From positions 1 to 64,000 of the forward strand of contig NZ_JARBHJ010000003.1 of the NCBI RefSeq assembly GCF_028864145.1: 64,000 bases of DNA. The letters are read 5' to 3'. The notes under the pieces were generated by a model that saw only the letters and a program-made list of their open reading frames with translations, was not told the origin of the DNA and made no database searches. Both the position numbers and the translations under genes were made by a program. The DNA is from Actinotignum schaalii (GTDB taxonomy: Bacteria > Actinomycetota > Actinomycetes > Actinomycetales > Actinomycetaceae). Below are positions 18,054 through 26,031 of the stretch, piece by piece; position 1 is the stretch's first letter; every line of letters begins with the position of its first letter.

Positions 18054-19934
18054 ATGAAAACTTCCGGATACACGCACCGTCAGCGCCCCTCGGGTATGCC
18101 GTTCTACAAGTACCGGCCTTTCCTTGACACCAATCCGATTGCGCTGCCGGATCGTACCTGGCCCAATAATCGCATTACCAAGGCGCCGCGCTGGCTCTCC
18201 ACCGATCTGCGCGACGGCAACCAGGCCCTTATCGAACCGATGGATATGATCCGCAAGCGGCGGATTTTCGATCTGCTCGTCAAGATCGGCGTAAAAGAAA
18301 TTGAGATTGGTTTCCCGGCCGCTTCCCAAACCGATTGGGATTTTGTGCGCTCCCTGGCGGAGGACGGTGCGGTTCCCGAAGACGTAACAGTTTCGGTTCT
18401 TACCCAGTCGCGCCCCGAACTTATTCACCGCACTATCGATGCGCTGGCCGGATTCCCGCGTGCCACCGTGCATCTGTACAACGCCACTTCGCCGGTTTTC
18501 CGCGATGTAGTTTTTGGATCCTCCAAGGAAGCCATTCGTGAATTGGCCATGGCCGGAACCCGGGAAATTGTGGCCTACGCCGAAAAAGTTCTTCCGGATG
18601 ATCTTATTTTCGGCTTCGAATACTCCCCGGAAATCTTCGTGGACACTGAAATTGATTACGCCCTTGACGTGTGCTCATCCGTCATGGATGTGTGGCAACC
18701 GGATGCCGAGCGCGAAATTATTATTAACCTGCCCACCACGGTGGAACGCGCCACCCCGAACGTCTACGCCGATCAAATCGAATACTTCTCCCGTCATATT
18801 CCCAAACGTGAGTACGTGGCGCTTTCCGCACATAACCACAATGATCGCGGCACCGGGGTAGCCACCACTGAATTGGCCATGCTAGCCGGTATCGACCGGG
18901 TGGAGGGCTGTCTCTTCGGGCAGGGGGAGCGCACTGGAAATGTTGATCTCATTACGGTCGCCATGAATCTTTATTCCCAGGGAATTGATCCGGAACTGGA
19001 TCTTTCCGATATTGACGCCATCGTGGATGTGTGCGAAGAATGCACCGGGATTGAGGTGGGGCCGCGGGTGCCCTACGCTGGCTCACTCGTCTACACGTCC
19101 TTCTCCGGCTCCCATCAGGACGCCATTAAGAAAGGCATGCAGCGCCGGTCCGCAGATTTGGCCGCAGCCGGGGGAGACGAGCGGCAAGTTCCCTGGGCGC
19201 TGCCCTATTTGCCCATTGACCCGAAAGATGTGGGACGCACCTACGATGCCATCGTGCGGGTCAACTCCCAATCCGGCAAGGGCGGGGTGGCCTACCTTAT
19301 GCAAACCACCCGGAACTTGGATCTGCCGCGGCGCATGCAAATCGAGCTGTCCCGCATCGTGCAGACCTGGACAGAACATACCGGAGAAGAAGTCAGTGCG
19401 GATACCCTCTGGGATATTTTCGTGGATGAATACCTCCCGCTCTCGCAAGGGTACGGGGAGCAGGAGCTTGCGTATGCTGCTGCGACGGAGCCGGCGGGCG
19501 CTACCGGAGCGAACTCGGCGGGCACGGTAGCGAAACCGGCCGGCGCGGCGGAGCTGCGCGGGGTACCGGGTAAGGCCAGCACTCCGTGGGGACGTTACCG
19601 TTTGCGCGCTCTGGAATTCACAAACCACAGCGGTGGGGTAACCGATATTAGCGCCGTCGTTGAAACTCAGGCTGACGGCGTGCAGCATAGCCTGCACGGC
19701 AGCGGCAACGGGCCCATCCACGCTTTCGTGACCGCGATGGAACAGCTCGGTGAATATATCCGTGTGCTCGACTACGCCGAACACACCCTGAGCGAAGGTA
19801 CGGATGCCTCGGCTGCTGCGTATGTGGAATGCGAGATTGATGACCAGGTGCTATGGGGCTGCGGTATTCACACCTCCACGACACGCGCCGGCCTCAAGGC
19901 GATTATCTCGGCTGTCAATCGCGCGCACCGCTAA
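18054..19934 (+). CDS. leuA: 2-isopropylmalate synthase
   Basis: LeuA condenses 2-oxoisovalerate and acetyl-CoA, the first committed step of leucine synthesis. The 626-residue product is of the long actinobacterial type: N-terminal YKYRPF, then the TIM barrel with STDLRDGNQAL (49-59), the metal site HNHND near 260, and the C-terminal regulatory domain that binds leucine. An Ala/Gly-rich linker (about 480-515) separates catalytic and regulatory parts. AAAGGTGA is 8 nt before the ATG. The leader peptide upstream indicates control by leucine. The other leu genes are not in the window. Confidence 0.96.
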   Translation: MKTSGYTHRQRPSGMPFYKYRPFLDTNPIALPDRTWPNNRITKAPRWLSTDLRDGNQALIEPMDMIRKRRIFDLLVKIGVKEIEIGFPAASQTDWDFVRSLAEDGAVPEDVTVSVLTQSRPELIHRTIDALAGFPRATVHLYNATSPVFRDVVFGSSKEAIRELAMAGTREIVAYAEKVLPDDLIFGFEYSPEIFVDTEIDYALDVCSSVMDVWQPDAEREIIINLPTTVERATPNVYADQIEYFSRHIPKREYVALSAHNHNDRGTGVATTELAMLAGIDRVEGCLFGQGERTGNVDLITVAMNLYSQGIDPELDLSDIDAIVDVCEECTGIEVGPRVPYAGSLVYTSFSGSHQDAIKKGMQRRSADLAAAGGDERQVPWALPYLPIDPKDVGRTYDAIVRVNSQSGKGGVAYLMQTTRNLDLPRRMQIELSRIVQTWTEHTGEEVSADTLWDIFVDEYLPLSQGYGEQELAYAAATEPAGATGANSAGTVAKPAGAAELRGVPGKASTPWGRYRLRALEFTNHSGGVTDISAVVETQADGVQHSLHGSGNGPIHAFVTAMEQLGEYIRVLDYAEHTLSEGTDASAAAYVECEIDDQVLWGCGIHTSTTRAGLKAIISAVNRAHR

Positions 19935-19937
19935 ACT
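19932..19937 (+). promoter_or_regulatory. Candidate -10 of recO
   Basis: TAAACT overlaps the leuA stop and ends 8 nt before the recO GTG. With GGGGG in between, either a very short leader or a leaderless transcript is possible. Confidence 0.35.
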
Positions 19938-19945
19938 GGGGGCCA

Positions 19946-20677
19946 GTGAAACTCTATCGGGATGAAGGAATAGTCCTGCGCACGCAGGACCTGGGGGAAG
20001 CGGATCGCATCGTCACCCTGCTGGCACGCGCGCACGGTCTGGTGCGGTGCGTGGCCAAAGGGGTGCGCCGCACCCGTTCCCGATTCGGTGCGCGCCTGGA
20101 ACCCTTCACCTATGTGGATGTGCAGCTCTACCGGGGGCGCAGCCTCGATATAGTCACGGAAGTGGCCACCCTCAATCCCTTCGGGCGTGCTATCGCGCCT
20201 GATTTTGAAGCTTACGCGGCCGCGAGCACCATGGTGGAAGTAGCAGAAAAACTCGGAGCGGAGGGGGAACCGGACCGGGCCCACTATCGCCTCCTTCTCG
20301 GGGCACTCAATTCCCTGGCCTCCCGCCAGCATGCCCCCTACCCGATTATGGATTCCTACCTGCTGCGCGCCATGGCGGTATCCGGGTGGGGCCTGGCGGT
20401 GACCTCCTGCGCGCTCTGCGGTAGCGGTGAGGATCTCGCTGCCTTCCACGTACAAGCCGGTGGAATGGTGTGCCGGCGATGCGCCCCGCGCGGGGCGGCC
20501 TATCCGGGGGAGGATACCCGGCGTCTCCTCGCCGCGCTGGCCCGCGGGGATTGGGACGTTATTGACGCGCTCGCCGGCAGCACCGGGGAAACCGCGCACG
20601 GCTATATTTCCGCGTACGTGCAATGGTATTTGGAACGCAAGGTACGTTCCTTGCAGATCGTGAGGTCGGCATCATGA
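19946..20677 (+). CDS. recO: DNA repair protein RecO
   Basis: RecO loads RecA on SSB-coated DNA in the RecFOR gap-repair pathway. The 243-residue product starts KLYRDEGIVLRTQDLGEADRIV, the typical OB-fold opening, and carries a zinc-type CALC...CRRC set near 152-175. The GTG at 19946 gives this family start; upstream in-frame codons read through leuA. The gene lies 11 nt after leuA, and its TGA overlaps the ATG of uppS (ATGA), as in many Actinobacteria. Confidence 0.94.
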   Translation: MKLYRDEGIVLRTQDLGEADRIVTLLARAHGLVRCVAKGVRRTRSRFGARLEPFTYVDVQLYRGRSLDIVTEVATLNPFGRAIAPDFEAYAAASTMVEVAEKLGAEGEPDRAHYRLLLGALNSLASRQHAPYPIMDSYLLRAMAVSGWGLAVTSCALCGSGEDLAAFHVQAGGMVCRRCAPRGAAYPGEDTRRLLAALARGDWDVIDALAGSTGETAHGYISAYVQWYLERKVRSLQIVRSAS

Positions 20678-21576
20678 CAGAAGCGCACCCGAAGCGAGCC
20701 CAGCTGGACCATCTCCCTCACCTGGAGCGGCCTACTCCGGCCCACCGGCCCGGCATCACGCCCCCGCCCCTGGGGCGGGTTCCCGAACACGTTGCTATCG
20801 TCATGGACGGCAACGGGCGCTGGGCAAATGCCCGCGGGCTGGCGCGCACCGAAGGGCATAAAGCCGGTGAGCGGTCCCTCATGGATGTGGTGGCCGGCGC
20901 CCTGGAAGTCGGGATCGCGGAGCTATCCGTCTACGCTTTTTCTACCGAAAACTGGCGGCGTTCACCTGCCGAAGTTCGCTTCCTCATGGGATTTTCTCGC
21001 GATATTATCCGCGCCAACCGCGATCAACTCCACGACTGGGGAGTGCGGGTGCAATGGGTGGGCCGCGAGGGCCGGCTGTGGCGTTCGGTGCTGCGTGAGA
21101 TTCGCGCCGCGGAAGAACTGACCGCGGGAAATACCCGCATGGTTCTCAACCTGTGCATTAACTACGGCGGACGCGCGGAAATCGTGGATGCGGTGCGCGC
21201 GGTAGCAGAGCGGGTAGCCAACGGGGAACTCAAGGCGGAGCGTATTAGCGAAGCAACCCTGACCGCCCAGCTTTACTCCCCGCGGATGCGCGACGTCGAC
21301 CTCCTTATCCGCACCGGCGGGGAATACCGCACCTCTAATTTCCTCATGTGGGAAAGTGCCTACGCAGAACTGTACTTTTCTCCGCTACCGTGGCCGGAAT
21401 TCGAGCGGCGCGCCCTGTGGGATGCCTGTGCCGCCTTCGGGCAGCGCGAGAGGCGCTTCGGTGGCGCCGTCGATAAAATTGCGCCTCAAGATACCGGCAC
21501 CGGTGAGGCAGGCGCGCCGCGGGGCGCGGGCGCCGTCGCCGAAAATATACCCGAGGGTACGGGCACGGAACGCTAG
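20674..21576 (+). CDS. uppS: Isoprenyl transferase (undecaprenyl/decaprenyl diphosphate synthase)
   Basis: A cis-prenyltransferase that elongates isoprenyl diphosphates to the lipid carrier for cell-wall synthesis. The 300-residue product shows HVAIVMDGNGRWA with the catalytic Asp45, GHKAGE near 67, FSTENWRRSPAEV near 93-105 and the RTGGEYRTSNFL block near 214-225, all diagnostic. The start overlaps the recO stop. A low-complexity tail of about 35 residues follows the last conserved block. Chain length of the product cannot be told from sequence. Confidence 0.95.
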   Translation: MTEAHPKRAQLDHLPHLERPTPAHRPGITPPPLGRVPEHVAIVMDGNGRWANARGLARTEGHKAGERSLMDVVAGALEVGIAELSVYAFSTENWRRSPAEVRFLMGFSRDIIRANRDQLHDWGVRVQWVGREGRLWRSVLREIRAAEELTAGNTRMVLNLCINYGGRAEIVDAVRAVAERVANGELKAERISEATLTAQLYSPRMRDVDLLIRTGGEYRTSNFLMWESAYAELYFSPLPWPEFERRALWDACAAFGQRERRFGGAVDKIAPQDTGTGEAGAPRGAGAVAENIPEGTGTER

Positions 21577-21579
21577 ACT
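21574..21579 (+). promoter_or_regulatory. Candidate -10 before the PEBP gene
   Basis: TAGACT overlaps the uppS stop codon and lies about 70 nt before the PEBP start. It is enclosed by an 8-bp inverted repeat (CGGGCACG at 21560-21567 and CGTGCCCG at 21590-21597), which may be an operator or a loose terminator. Confidence 0.4.
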
Positions 21580-21650
21580 GGGACCTAAGCGTGCCCGCCG
21601 CGCGGACGCGGCGCCCCACGCACGCATAAGCACACGCATAAGGAGCGGAA

Positions 21651-22172
21651 ATGACCACCCACGATCCCTACGCCGGAGTGCCGGCCGGAAGCGTCGATCT
21701 TCACCTCACCTCCGATGATTTTGCGGAAGGCGAGGCCCTTCCTGAAAGTGCCACCGGGGCGGGTAGCACCCCGGGCGGCGCGGACCGCAATCCGCAACTG
21801 GGCTGGGATACCCCACCGGAGGGCACGGTCAGCCTGCTTGTCTCCTGCTATGACCCGGATGCTCCCACGCCGTCGGGCTACTGGCACTGGACGGTAGCGA
21901 ATCTGCCCGCGGATACCGCCGAGATTGCAGCCGGTGGCTCCGGTGAGCTTCCGGCACCTGCCCTCACTTTGAAGAACGACGGCGGAACTCCGAGTTTCCA
22001 GGGTGCCGCACCGCCGGCCGGCCACGGCCCGCACCGCTATATTTTCGCGGTGCTCGCCCTCGACACCGTTTTGGATATCGATGCGGAAACCCGGCCCGCG
22101 GTGGCGTACTTCCTGGCCCGCGAACACGTGCTCGGCCGCGGCCTACTCACCGGCACCTGGGAAAATAACTAA
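21651..22172 (+). CDS. YbhB/YbcL-type PEBP-family protein
   Basis: A 173-residue phosphatidylethanolamine-binding-protein-like (Raf kinase inhibitor-like) protein. It carries DPDAPTPSGYWHW (68-80) and GPHRYIF (126-132), the two conserved blocks of the ligand pocket. No signal peptide is seen, so it is probably cytoplasmic. Function in bacteria is poorly known. GGAGCGG precedes the ATG. It is followed 31 nt on by an unrecognised gene and then hisA. Confidence 0.9.
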   Translation: MTTHDPYAGVPAGSVDLHLTSDDFAEGEALPESATGAGSTPGGADRNPQLGWDTPPEGTVSLLVSCYDPDAPTPSGYWHWTVANLPADTAEIAAGGSGELPAPALTLKNDGGTPSFQGAAPPAGHGPHRYIFAVLALDTVLDIDAETRPAVAYFLAREHVLGRGLLTGTWENN

Positions 22173-22203
22173 GGAAAACGAAGCGCAAGGGGAGGATAAC
22201 TCA

Positions 22204-22806
22204 ATGACTGACGTGCGCACATACGCGGTACTTACGCCTTTTGATAGCGCGGATGCCCTCGCGGCGCTCTGCGCGCTGCACGGTCTGGAGGTGCAGGTGG
22301 TAGCCACGGATTCCGGGGCGCTGGTGTACCGCCAGCTGGCAACGCCCGTCTACGATGAGTGGGATATCCGCAATATCACCGGCCCGGATCCCGATGAGGA
22401 ACCCGCCTCCCTTTCCGATGATGCCCCGGCGGTGGCCGGAATGCTCTCCCGCCTCAGCCCCTACGGCTCCATCCTTATTGATGTGAATCTGGATAAGGAA
22501 TCCACCGGTTTTGAGCCGGGCGTATCCGGGATGGTGCGCGCGCGGCGTTTCTTCGCCGGCAAAGCCGATGAGGAAATTGCCTCCGGCCTGCTGCTCAACT
22601 CCCTGGATCCCATCGTTGAGGAGCTCATGCTGGGGGAGCGCTCCATTACCGACTGCGCGGCTTTGGATTCCGCGAAGCTCACGCAACAAGATATTGAGAA
22701 AATCCTAAACAAGATGGCTCGCGGGGAAGGCGCGGGAGATACGGACGGCGAGGCCGGCGAGGCTGGAGAGTCCGGCGAAGAACCCGGCCGCGGGGGATCG
22801 CGATGA
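22204..22806 (+). CDS. Conserved-looking protein of unknown function
   Basis: I do not recognise this 200-residue acidic protein. It has no signal peptide, membrane segment or known catalytic motif. The N-terminal 150 residues look folded (alternating hydrophobics, LSPYGSILIDVNLDKES near 80-96), followed by an LTQQDIEKILNKM helix and a Gly/Glu-rich disordered tail of about 27 residues. GGGGAGGA lies about 8 nt before the ATG. It overlaps hisA by 4 nt (ATGA), so it is translated with that gene. Base composition matches its neighbours, so it is probably native. Confidence 0.75.
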   Translation: MTDVRTYAVLTPFDSADALAALCALHGLEVQVVATDSGALVYRQLATPVYDEWDIRNITGPDPDEEPASLSDDAPAVAGMLSRLSPYGSILIDVNLDKESTGFEPGVSGMVRARRFFAGKADEEIASGLLLNSLDPIVEELMLGERSITDCAALDSAKLTQQDIEKILNKMARGEGAGDTDGEAGEAGESGEEPGRGGSR

Positions 22807-23540
22807 GCTGTGAGCTGCTCGTTGCGGTAGATATTCGGGCAGGGCGTTCCGCGCGGCTGGGTACCGGCCCGGAAGCGTGGAGTGACCCGGCCGCGGCTAT
22901 CGCGGATTTCCGGGCGGCAGGGGCGCAGTGGATTCACCTGGTGGATCTCGATCTGGTATACGGCACCGGGGATAATTTCGCCCTGCTCGAGCGCCTTATG
23001 GAGAGCCACCCGATGCACTGGGAGCTTTCCGGCGGCATCGACACCCCGGAGGTGCTGGAGCGTGCCCTCGCTACCCGCGCGGAGCGCATTAATCTTGCCA
23101 CCACTGCCCTGCGAGATCGTGCGTGGGTAGCGCGGGTACTGGCGCAGCACGCGGATCGGGTGGCGGTTTGTCTTGATGTCGACGGCGCCCGGGTGGTTGC
23201 GCGCGGTGCCGGTACTGATGTCGGAGGGTTACGGGAAGTTATAGATTTTCTCGACGACGCCGGTGCGCGCCGCTACATCGTCACGGACCGGACCCGAGAC
23301 GGTGCCCTCGCCGGGGCTAACCTTGAGCTACTCGAGCGGGTCACGGAACTGAGCCAGGTGCGTATCACTGCCTCAGGCGGGATGGCGACGCTGGCCGATT
23401 TGCGCGCCGTTCGGGAGCTGAGCGAGCATAGCATGAGCGCGGATGGTAATTCGCCCGGCCCCGTCGACTCGGTCATCATCGGCAAAGCTTTCTACGAGGG
23501 AAACTTCACCGTTGCCCAGGCTCTCGCGGAGCTTTCCTGA
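22803..23540 (+). CDS. hisA: HisA/PriA-type phosphoribosyl isomerase
   Basis: A TIM-barrel isomerase of 245 residues for ProFAR isomerisation in histidine synthesis; in many Actinobacteria the same enzyme (PriA) also serves tryptophan synthesis as TrpF. Asp10 in LLVAVD, Arg18 in SARLGTG, SGGID near 76-80 and VTDRTRDGALAG near 160-171 support the family. The usual ARGW loop reads ARGAG (133-137) here, so the tryptophan associated with dual-substrate PriA is missing. No other his or trp gene is in the window; hisA stands alone between an unknown gene and infC. Confidence 0.85.
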   Translation: MSCELLVAVDIRAGRSARLGTGPEAWSDPAAAIADFRAAGAQWIHLVDLDLVYGTGDNFALLERLMESHPMHWELSGGIDTPEVLERALATRAERINLATTALRDRAWVARVLAQHADRVAVCLDVDGARVVARGAGTDVGGLREVIDFLDDAGARRYIVTDRTRDGALAGANLELLERVTELSQVRITASGGMATLADLRAVRELSEHSMSADGNSPGPVDSVIIGKAFYEGNFTVAQALAELS

Positions 23541-23846
23541 GTGCTGAGTCCTGTATCTGCGGGGTACAGATGCGCCGTCGCATGTGGGGAGAATAACCCG
23601 CGGTGTTATCTGTAGCTCATGTGTCTGTGCTACACTAATACGGTCAATCCGGCATTCTGCCGGAACGCAAGTGGAGAAATCCCACCTAGCCGCCCGCCCG
23701 GGCGCTACTTCGAAAAGGAATTTTCGGAAAAGATAAGTACCGGGTCATATCAAAGGGTAGCGGGTTCGTAACATGGCCGTTTGGCGTGCCGTGTCACCTC
23801 GGGAGTACTCCGTGCGTTGTCCACGTTGAGGAACAGAGGAACTGCA
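23541..23846 (+). promoter_or_regulatory. infC promoter and long 5' leader
   Basis: No gene is seen in this 306-nt gap. TACACT at 23631-23636 is a good -10, giving a leader of roughly 205 nt before infC. The leader holds a perfect 7-bp hairpin (TCCGGCA at 23648-23654, TGCCGGA at 23658-23664) just after the expected start and a second short stem (GTGG...CCAC, near 23671-23685). Long leaders ahead of infC-rpmI-rplT operons often mediate feedback by L20 or IF-3; that role is inferred here. Confidence 0.55.
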
Positions 23847-24494
23847 ATTAACAACGAACCGCGTGTAAATGATCGCATCCACGTCCCTAAGGTGCGCCTT
23901 GTTGGCCCCAGCGGTGAACAGGTCGGTGTGGTGCGCACGGAAGATGCGCTCCGCCTGGCTGTAGAGGCGAACCTCGACCTGGTGGAAGTTGCTCCGAATT
24001 CCAATCCGCCGGTCGCGCGCCTCATGGACTACGGGAAATACAAGTACGAATCCGCCCAGAAAGCTCGGGAAGCACGTCGTAACCAGGCCAATACTCAGAT
24101 CAAATCCATCCGGATTGGGCTGAAGATTGACGGTAATGACTACAACACCAAGAAGTCGCAGGCGGAACGTTTCCTGAACGCCGGGGATAAGGTCAAATTC
24201 GATCTTCGTTTCCGCGGCCGTGAACAATCCCGCCCGGAAATGGGTGTGCGCCTGCTCTCCGGCCTGGCTGAAGAGCTCGCGGAAATTTCTACTGTGGAAG
24301 CAGCACCTCGCGCTGACGGGCGCAATATGTCCATGGTCCTTGCGCCCACGCGGCGGAAGTCGGAAGCCAAGTCCGATCAGCGGCGGCGTCGTGAAGCGGA
24401 ACGCGAGAACCGGCGCGCGAAAGCCGCCAAACGCGCGGCCGAACGCAACGCAAAAACCTCTGAAACGGAAAACAACGCAGCAGCAACCGAATAA
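23847..24494 (+). CDS. infC: Translation initiation factor IF-3
   Basis: IF-3 binds the 30S subunit and checks start codon and initiator tRNA. The product aligns from [19 protein letters not shown] with the usual IF-3 start. The codon at that point is ATT, preceded by AGAGGA about 6 nt upstream. I therefore call ATT at 23847 as start (215 residues), as in the well-known AUU start of E. coli infC, which makes the gene self-regulating. An in-frame ATG at 23781 would add 22 atypical residues. The C-terminus has a long Lys/Arg/Glu/Ala-rich tail (about 175-215). Confidence 0.9.
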   Translation: MNNEPRVNDRIHVPKVRLVGPSGEQVGVVRTEDALRLAVEANLDLVEVAPNSNPPVARLMDYGKYKYESAQKAREARRNQANTQIKSIRIGLKIDGNDYNTKKSQAERFLNAGDKVKFDLRFRGREQSRPEMGVRLLSGLAEELAEISTVEAAPRADGRNMSMVLAPTRRKSEAKSDQRRRREAERENRRAKAAKRAAERNAKTSETENNAAATE

Positions 24495-24584
24495 GTTGAC
24501 TTGTGAAAAGCGGGCCCGCCGGCGGGGCGATCTGGGAGATCAAAATTTGCCCCCGGGCCCCAGGGAGGATGAACAAACCCCAAC

Positions 24585-24770
24585 ATGAAGACGCACTCCG
24601 GTGCGAAGAAGCGTTTCCGCGTGACGGGAAGCGGCAAGCTCATGCGCGAACAGCGCAATAAGCGCCACCTGCTGGAGCACAAGAGCTCCACCCGGAAGCG
24701 TCGGCTCTCGCGCGACCAGGTTGTGGACAAGTCCAACCTTCGCGAAGTTAACCGTCTGCTCGGCCGCTAG
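24585..24770 (+). CDS. rpmI: 50S ribosomal protein L35
   Basis: A 61-residue basic protein beginning [18 protein letters not shown] and containing [14 protein letters not shown], as in L35. The best ribosome site, AGGGAGGA at 24562-24569, is 15 nt before the ATG, farther than normal; an in-frame TGA just upstream excludes an earlier start. It lies between infC and rplT in the standard operon. Confidence 0.95.
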   Translation: MKTHSGAKKRFRVTGSGKLMREQRNKRHLLEHKSSTRKRRLSRDQVVDKSNLREVNRLLGR

Positions 24771-24807
24771 ATTCGTCCGACGAAAAGTTTTGTAAAAGGA
24801 GAAAAAC

Positions 24808-25191
24808 ATGGCACGCGTCAAGCGCTCCGTCAACGCCAAGAAGAAGCGTCGCACTACCCTCGAACGGGCGTCCGGCTACCGCGGGCAGCGGTCCCGCCTC
24901 TACCGTAAGGCCAAAGAACAGGTCACCCATTCCTTCGTCTACAACTACCGCGACCGCAAGAAGCGGAAGAACGACTTCCGCAAGCTGTGGATCACCCGCA
25001 TCAACGCGGCCGTGCGCGCCGAAGGCATGACCTACAACCGCTTCATCCAGGGCCTGGGCCTGGCCGGAATTGAAGTTGATCGCCGTCAGCTCGCTGAAAT
25101 GGCCGTCAATGATCCCACCGGTTTCACCGCGGTGGTCAACGCCGCCAAGGCTGCGCTTCCGGAAGACGTGAACGCACCCAAGGTTGCCTAA
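24808..25191 (+). CDS. rplT: 50S ribosomal protein L20
   Basis: L20 is an early 23S rRNA-binding assembly protein and often represses its own operon. The 127-residue product starts [14 protein letters not shown] and contains [19 protein letters not shown] and [10 protein letters not shown], all diagnostic. GGAG lies 7 nt before the ATG. A strong hairpin terminator follows at 25214-25251, ending the infC-rpmI-rplT operon. Confidence 0.97.
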   Translation: MARVKRSVNAKKKRRTTLERASGYRGQRSRLYRKAKEQVTHSFVYNYRDRKKRKNDFRKLWITRINAAVRAEGMTYNRFIQGLGLAGIEVDRRQLAEMAVNDPTGFTAVVNAAKAALPEDVNAPKVA

Positions 25192-25213
25192 GCTTTTTCA
25201 AGAGTGACCTATC

Positions 25214-25251
25214 AGCGGCCCGAGTGACGAAATCTCGTTACTCGGGCCGCT
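25214..25251 (+). terminator. Hairpin terminator after rplT
   Basis: A perfect 12-bp stem (AGCGGCCCGAGT with ACTCGGGCCGCT) extended by further pairs around AATC. No U-tract follows, a common state for actinobacterial terminators. Confidence 0.8.
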
Positions 25252-25256
25252 GCGTT

Positions 25257-25262
25257 TAGACT
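25257..25262 (+). promoter_or_regulatory. -10 element of the glycerophosphodiesterase gene
   Basis: TAGACT ends 6 nt before the ATG at 25269 and no ribosome site lies between them, so the mRNA is probably leaderless. Confidence 0.55.
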
Positions 25263-25268
25263 ACAATC

Positions 25269-25982
25269 ATGAAACTTTTCGCCCATCGGGGCCTGTGCGC
25301 CGACGCACCCGAAAACACCATGGCCGCATTTCGGGCTGCTTACCAGGCCGGATTCACCTGGATTGAAACGGATGTGGATATCACCGCAGACGGCTCTCTC
25401 CCGCTCTGCCACGATGCGACCCTCGAACGCACCACCACCGGCCACGGGCGTGTCGATGCGCTGCGTGCCGCTGACCTGGACACCCTGGACGCCGGATCTT
25501 GGTTCAGCCCGGGCTTCGCGGGGGAGAAGATTCCCACCCTCGCCCAACTCGTTGATTTTGCCCTCGAGGCCGGGATAAGCATCAATATCGAAATGAAACC
25601 CTGCGTGCAGGGTGGCCAGCAAGCCCGTGCCCTCGTGCGCGCGGTAGCGGAACAGGCCCGCAGGCTCGGCACCGAGCGAGCCCTGGTTTCCTCCTTCTCA
25701 CACCTGCAACTGGCCGAATTCGCGCGCTACGCCCCTGAGATTCCGCGCGGTGCACTCGTTGATCGCGCGAGTTTCGGGCCGGATTGGCGCACCGTTCTTG
25801 ACCTCACCGATTCTCGCTATCTGCATGTGAGTGACGACGCCGTGACCGCGGCCGTGGTCACCGAGGCCCGGGCCGTGGGCCGAGATGTGCACGTCTACAC
25901 AGTCAACAGCCCCGAACGCGCCCGGCAATTGGAACGCTGGGGCGTGGCCGGTGTTTTTACCGATGGCTTCGTGCGGCCCTAG
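25269..25982 (+). CDS. Glycerophosphodiester phosphodiesterase
   Basis: Hydrolyses glycerophosphodiesters to sn-glycerol 3-phosphate and an alcohol. The 237-residue TIM-barrel product has the metal and catalytic set His6-Arg7, Glu15-Asn16-Thr17, Glu33/Asp35 in WIETDVD and His48-Asp49, with INIEMKP near 108-114. It has no signal peptide, so it acts in the cytoplasm. The ATG directly follows a TAGACT -10. The next gene begins 50 nt after its stop. Confidence 0.92.
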   Translation: MKLFAHRGLCADAPENTMAAFRAAYQAGFTWIETDVDITADGSLPLCHDATLERTTTGHGRVDALRAADLDTLDAGSWFSPGFAGEKIPTLAQLVDFALEAGISINIEMKPCVQGGQQARALVRAVAEQARRLGTERALVSSFSHLQLAEFARYAPEIPRGALVDRASFGPDWRTVLDLTDSRYLHVSDDAVTAAVVTEARAVGRDVHVYTVNSPERARQLERWGVAGVFTDGFVRP

Positions 25983-26031
25983 CTGCTGCCGACCACCTGC
26001 AACCTACTCCCTACAGAAAAAGAAACGACCC

